The notes under the pieces are model-generated. The model did not search any database and was not told the origin of the DNA. It worked only from the letters and a program-made list of their open reading frames with translations. A program made the position numbers and the translations under genes. Of a DNA stretch of 10,674 bases, positions 8,049-10,674 are shown one piece after another. Each line of letters opens with the position of its first letter. Position 1 is the first letter of the stretch. The DNA is from Zelonia costaricensis (taxonomy: Eukaryota; Euglenozoa; Kinetoplastea; Trypanosomatida; Trypanosomatidae). The stretch is from positions 1-10,674 of the forward strand of contig JASAOO010002832.1 of the NCBI GenBank assembly GCA_030849075.1, in the 5' to 3' direction.

Positions 8049-8326
8049 GCGGCTGAAGCGCCGCAGCCGGTGGCCGACGCCGCGCATGCCGTTGCTCGTA
8101 CGAAACCGCCGGGCTTTGTGCACCCGCAGACCACCGCGTCGTTCGCCACCTGCCCCTGGCCCGCCACATCCCCGTCTTCAACGAGGCCACGGAGGGATTC
8201 GGCGTTCGGGTCTTGACGTCCCTCGGCTCGTGCTACTTCCTGTGTAAGAGCATCGCCGACCAGATTCTGCGTGGCCAGACGTACGCGAGGAGTCGGGCGA
8301 AGACGCCGCGCTACGGCACCAGCAGC
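8049..8326 (+). pseudogene. Relic of a folate/biopterin transporter N-terminal region, frameshifted
   Basis: This is a decayed second copy of the transporter family, in the same direction as the intact gene. From 8049 one frame reads APQPVAD, then FVHP and FATCPW, matching residues about 27-56 of the intact protein (PVAD, YVHP, FAICPW). At 8157-8162 the relic has lost one G relative to the intact gene, so the match continues in the next frame from 8159 with ARHIPVFNEATEGFGVRV. Over the 43 residues from ARH to TYA (8159-8287), 37 are identical by hand count. After TYA there is a probable three-codon insertion before a weak RYGTSS match, and similarity ends near 8326. A TGA at 8046-8048 precedes it in the first frame, and a TAG at 8375-8377 closes the second. 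About 570 downstream residues, including all later membrane segments, are missing. No transport function is possible. Differences from the intact copy include amino-acid changes as well as breaks, so it probably derives from a diverged paralogue rather than a recent copy. Confidence 0.92.
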
Positions 8327-8600
8327 AGCCGACGAAGGCGCAGTCGAGCGTGGAGGTTGGCACGCCGCGGGGGGTAGACGACGCACGTTGTGATGAAGAA
8401 GAAGACGTTCGAGAAGCTGCGAGGCGCGCTGCGACGTCGTGCGCCAACGTACGCACAACTCGCGGTCGAGGGTGCCGGCTTCGAAGAAGAGCCGCATCTG
8501 TGCTGGACGTTGACGCGGGGACGTCGCCGGTCGTGTCGCTGTGGTGTCGTGTCAGGAGATTCGCCTTCGCCCCCCGCCCCTTCGCGCCCGTGGACTGAAT
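8327..8600 (+). other. Coding-like segment of unknown origin after the transporter relic
   Basis: This stretch lacks the C/T tracts of the flanks and is GC-rich with mixed purines, more like coding DNA. Two overlapping frames stay open. One runs from about 8318 to 8598 and includes VEVGTPRGVDDARCDEEEDV. The other starts at an ATG at 8393 and reads KKKTFEKLRGALRRRAPTYA, continuing as a proline-rich tail to about 8800. Neither matches the rest of the intact transporter by eye, and I do not recognise either. It may be a further decayed part of the relic, a piece of another gene joined by recombination, or chance open frame. Confidence 0.3.
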
Positions 8601-8664
8601 TGCCTCCCAAGTGGACACTGCGTACCTGCAGTGGCGGTCTAGCCTCGAGAGCGGATGTGCGTTG

Positions 8665-8678
8665 GTGTGTGTGTGTGT
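8665..8678 (+). repeat. Short TG/GT microsatellite
   Basis: Seven GT units, followed by looser TG-rich sequence to about 8705. Confidence 0.9.
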
Positions 8679-9609
8679 CTCTGAGTGTGTGTACGGGTGT
8701 GTCTGTGCGAGGTTCTTTGAGTGTGCCATGTCTCCGCCACCGCCACCCCCTCTCCATTCCCCAACAGCGGTTCACAGCTCGTTCTACTCCCACTCGTTAA
8801 TAGGTTTCCTTTCCTCCGGCAGTGCCCAACCGCCCCCCGCCCCCCCCCCTGCCTCCTTCATCCCTCGGTTTGCCGCTGGCGCGCTCCTTGCTCCTCACCA
8901 CGTTTGTACTCGCTCACTCCTTTCTGCATGCCACAAGCCGAGGCCGAGCCTTGAAGAGGCCCATTGCTGCCCTCATTCGAGTCTACCGCGCCTTCTGCAC
9001 AGCCTCGCCCCCCCCCCTCTCTCCTCCCCTCTGCGTGCGCGTGTAGGGGGGGGGGCGGGGGCTGCGAGACGTGCGTGTATTCTGCGTACTGGCTTGCAAA
9101 CGGACAACACCCAAAGCGGTACGTGTCCTTGCTCATGCTCCACCAGTCCCCCCCCCCCTCCGCTCGCACTCTCCCCCCTCCCGTTTTCGACGTAAATGAA
9201 GCTCTTTGCTGTTGTTGTTGTTTTCTTCTCTCGTTTGCCTGGCGGATGTGNACCCCACCCCACCCCCTCCCTCTCACTCTTTTGCCACTTGCTTCGCTAA
9301 GATGAGGCCACCGCCGCGAGATCTCTCCGCCCCCTTCCCCACGCCTCACACCCGCGTACCCGTCACGCCTCGCAATGCACAGCACCTCCGTTCTGCAAGC
9401 GCGCCACCGCGTCGACCACGCCTTGTGGTCCGTGCGCGTCTCGGCAGTCATGCAATTTTTTTGCTTGAGTTTGACCTTTCGTGGTTACTTTTTTTTCTTT
9501 TTTTTCCTACTCTGCGTGGCGCTGCCGCGAAACGCACTTGCACAGGACGCACCTGGACGCCTCGCACATCACGTTGTTCGCTTCCCCGCTCCCCTCGCCC
9601 TCCACCACT

Positions 9610-9635
9610 CCCCCCCCCCCCCCCCCCCCCCCCCC
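9610..9635 (+). repeat. Homopolymer run of 26 C
   Basis: An uninterrupted C26 tract as given. The exact length of such a tract is unreliable in sequencing data, and an N follows 58 bases later. Confidence 0.9.
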
Positions 9636-10319
9636 GATTTCCCCTCTCCAAAACAAAAACGCCGCCGGGCACACGGCGGGGGGCCTCCCCCCNTCCTTCA
9701 CCTCTCCTCGTCACTAACGACAGACACTCGCTCCCCAGCCACCCGCTGGCATCCACCCACCCCCCCCGCCCCCGCCTGCGTCTCTTTCACATGTTGTCCG
9801 ACACCGTGTGAGCCACACATTAACATACACATGCGTGCATACCGATGCGCCCCTGGTTAAACGCCGTGTGATGCGGCCCAGTGTAGGGGAGGGGCGGCGG
9901 GAGGGAAGGGCACAGCACCACGGCGCAGAGACGGCCGCGCCAACACTCGCCAGCGGTCACTCTCTTAACGCTCTTGTTTTTCCTCCTTCCCCCCCCCCGC
10001 CGCTCGCCAGCCTTTACAAGGCCCATGCGCCTCTGCCCTTTTCCGATGTGTCGGCGTGTGTTTGTGTGTCTGTGTGTACGTATTTGCGTTGCTTTTTTGG
10101 GGGGCGGAATTGATGTGCATCCCAGCGGTCTGCACGTTTGTAAGTGTTTGCGGCACGCGTACAGGTCTGCATAACCCCACGAGAGCCGCGCCCCTCCGCA
10201 CCCGCCTTGCCTTCTCCCTGGCACTTCAGCGCCTTCCCCTCCCCTCCCTTCCTTCCTCTTCTCTTCCGCCCTCTTCTTCTTCTTCCCTGTGCCGCGTTGC
10301 CCGCGGGGGGTGCGGGGCC

Positions 10320-10347
10320 GCCGTCCGTCTGCGGTGTTACGGACGGC
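10320..10347 (+). other. Hairpin, perfect 9-bp stem with 10-base loop
   Basis: GCCGTCCGT (10320-10328) is the exact reverse complement of ACGGACGGC (10339-10347), around a ten-base loop. It sits in a very GC-rich stretch near the right edge. No terminator or RNA gene can be inferred from it alone. Confidence 0.55.
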
Positions 10348-10674
10348 TCGCCCCCCCCTCCCCCCCACCCGCGCGCGCGTCCCCCGTATACGCGCTCGTG
10401 GCGCCGCTCGCCCGCAGCACACGCTGCGCCCCTGCTGCCGCGCAGGTCGCGAGCGCGGCCCTGCTGCCCCGGCGTGCGCGACCGAGCCAACCGAAAGCAC
10501 CACCGCACAAGCGGTACACGCACCCTCGCGTGCCCACCTCCGCCGGTGCCTCCCTCGGCAACCCCCCCCTTCCTCCCCCTCTCGCCGCGCAGGCGCCACA
10601 CAGAGCCAGCAGTGCGGCGCGTCACGCACCCTGGCCGCCCTCGCCGTCCCCGCGCCTCCCCAGCACTCCACCGC

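Larger units (their letters stand above)
8601..10674. other. Non-coding right flank, no supported gene
   Basis: C/T-rich DNA with a TG repeat (8665-8678), a C26 run (9610-9635), a G10 run (9046-9055) and undetermined bases at 9251 and 9693. The last 350 bases are very GC-rich and hold a 9-bp hairpin (10320-10347). Open frames are low in complexity and none is recognisable. It may be the upstream region of a gene starting beyond the window. Confidence 0.5.

Noticed and set aside
404..8678. CRISPR-like array from repeated TG tracts
   Set aside because: The tracts are simple microsatellites of varying length with irregular kilobase spacing, in a eukaryotic genome.
8873..9010. Short hydrophobic/basic open frame
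   Set aside because: No start codon context, proline-rich ends and no recognisable family.
9820..10671. 283-residue minus-strand open frame
   Set aside because: It is Arg/Gly-rich translation of G-rich complement with Lys/Glu runs from pyrimidine tracts; no domain is visible.

Overview
The window looks like nuclear DNA of a kinetoplastid, most probably Leishmania or a close relative. It has one long GC-rich, intron-less gene with strongly G/C-ending codons, set in kilobases of C/T-rich non-coding sequence. That sequence carries poly-pyrimidine tracts, TG microsatellites and long C runs, as expected of polycistronic, trans-spliced transcription units. The genus is inferred from style and from the gene family; no species-specific marker was seen.

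Layout. Positions 1-2512 are the 5' flank. It has no convincing protein gene, but has a clean 10-bp hairpin (67-92), TG repeats, T-rich tracts and two candidate spliced-leader acceptor regions. Positions 2513-4552 encode a complete 679-residue folate/biopterin transporter (FBT/BT1 family, 12-14 membrane segments). From 4553 to about 7990 lies 3' UTR and intergenic DNA with a TCCCC array, a strong hairpin, TG repeats, C-rich quadruplex-type runs, an A14 run and a duplicated segment split by an N. At about 8049-8326, in the same direction, is a broken second copy of the same family. It keeps only the N-terminal region and carries a one-base frameshift and stops. Positions 8327-8600 look compositionally like decayed coding DNA. 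From 8600 to the end no gene is supported; the stretch has a C26 run, two more Ns and a 9-bp hairpin near the right edge.

How it fits together. One working transporter followed by a relic of a relative in the same orientation is what is expected in a tandem FBT array that evolves by duplication, unequal recombination and decay. In Leishmania this family imports folate and biopterin, which these parasites cannot make, and it also takes up methotrexate. I found no sign of a new multi-gene system. The observations most worth checking are the relic, the N-interrupted duplication and the untranslated-region hairpins.
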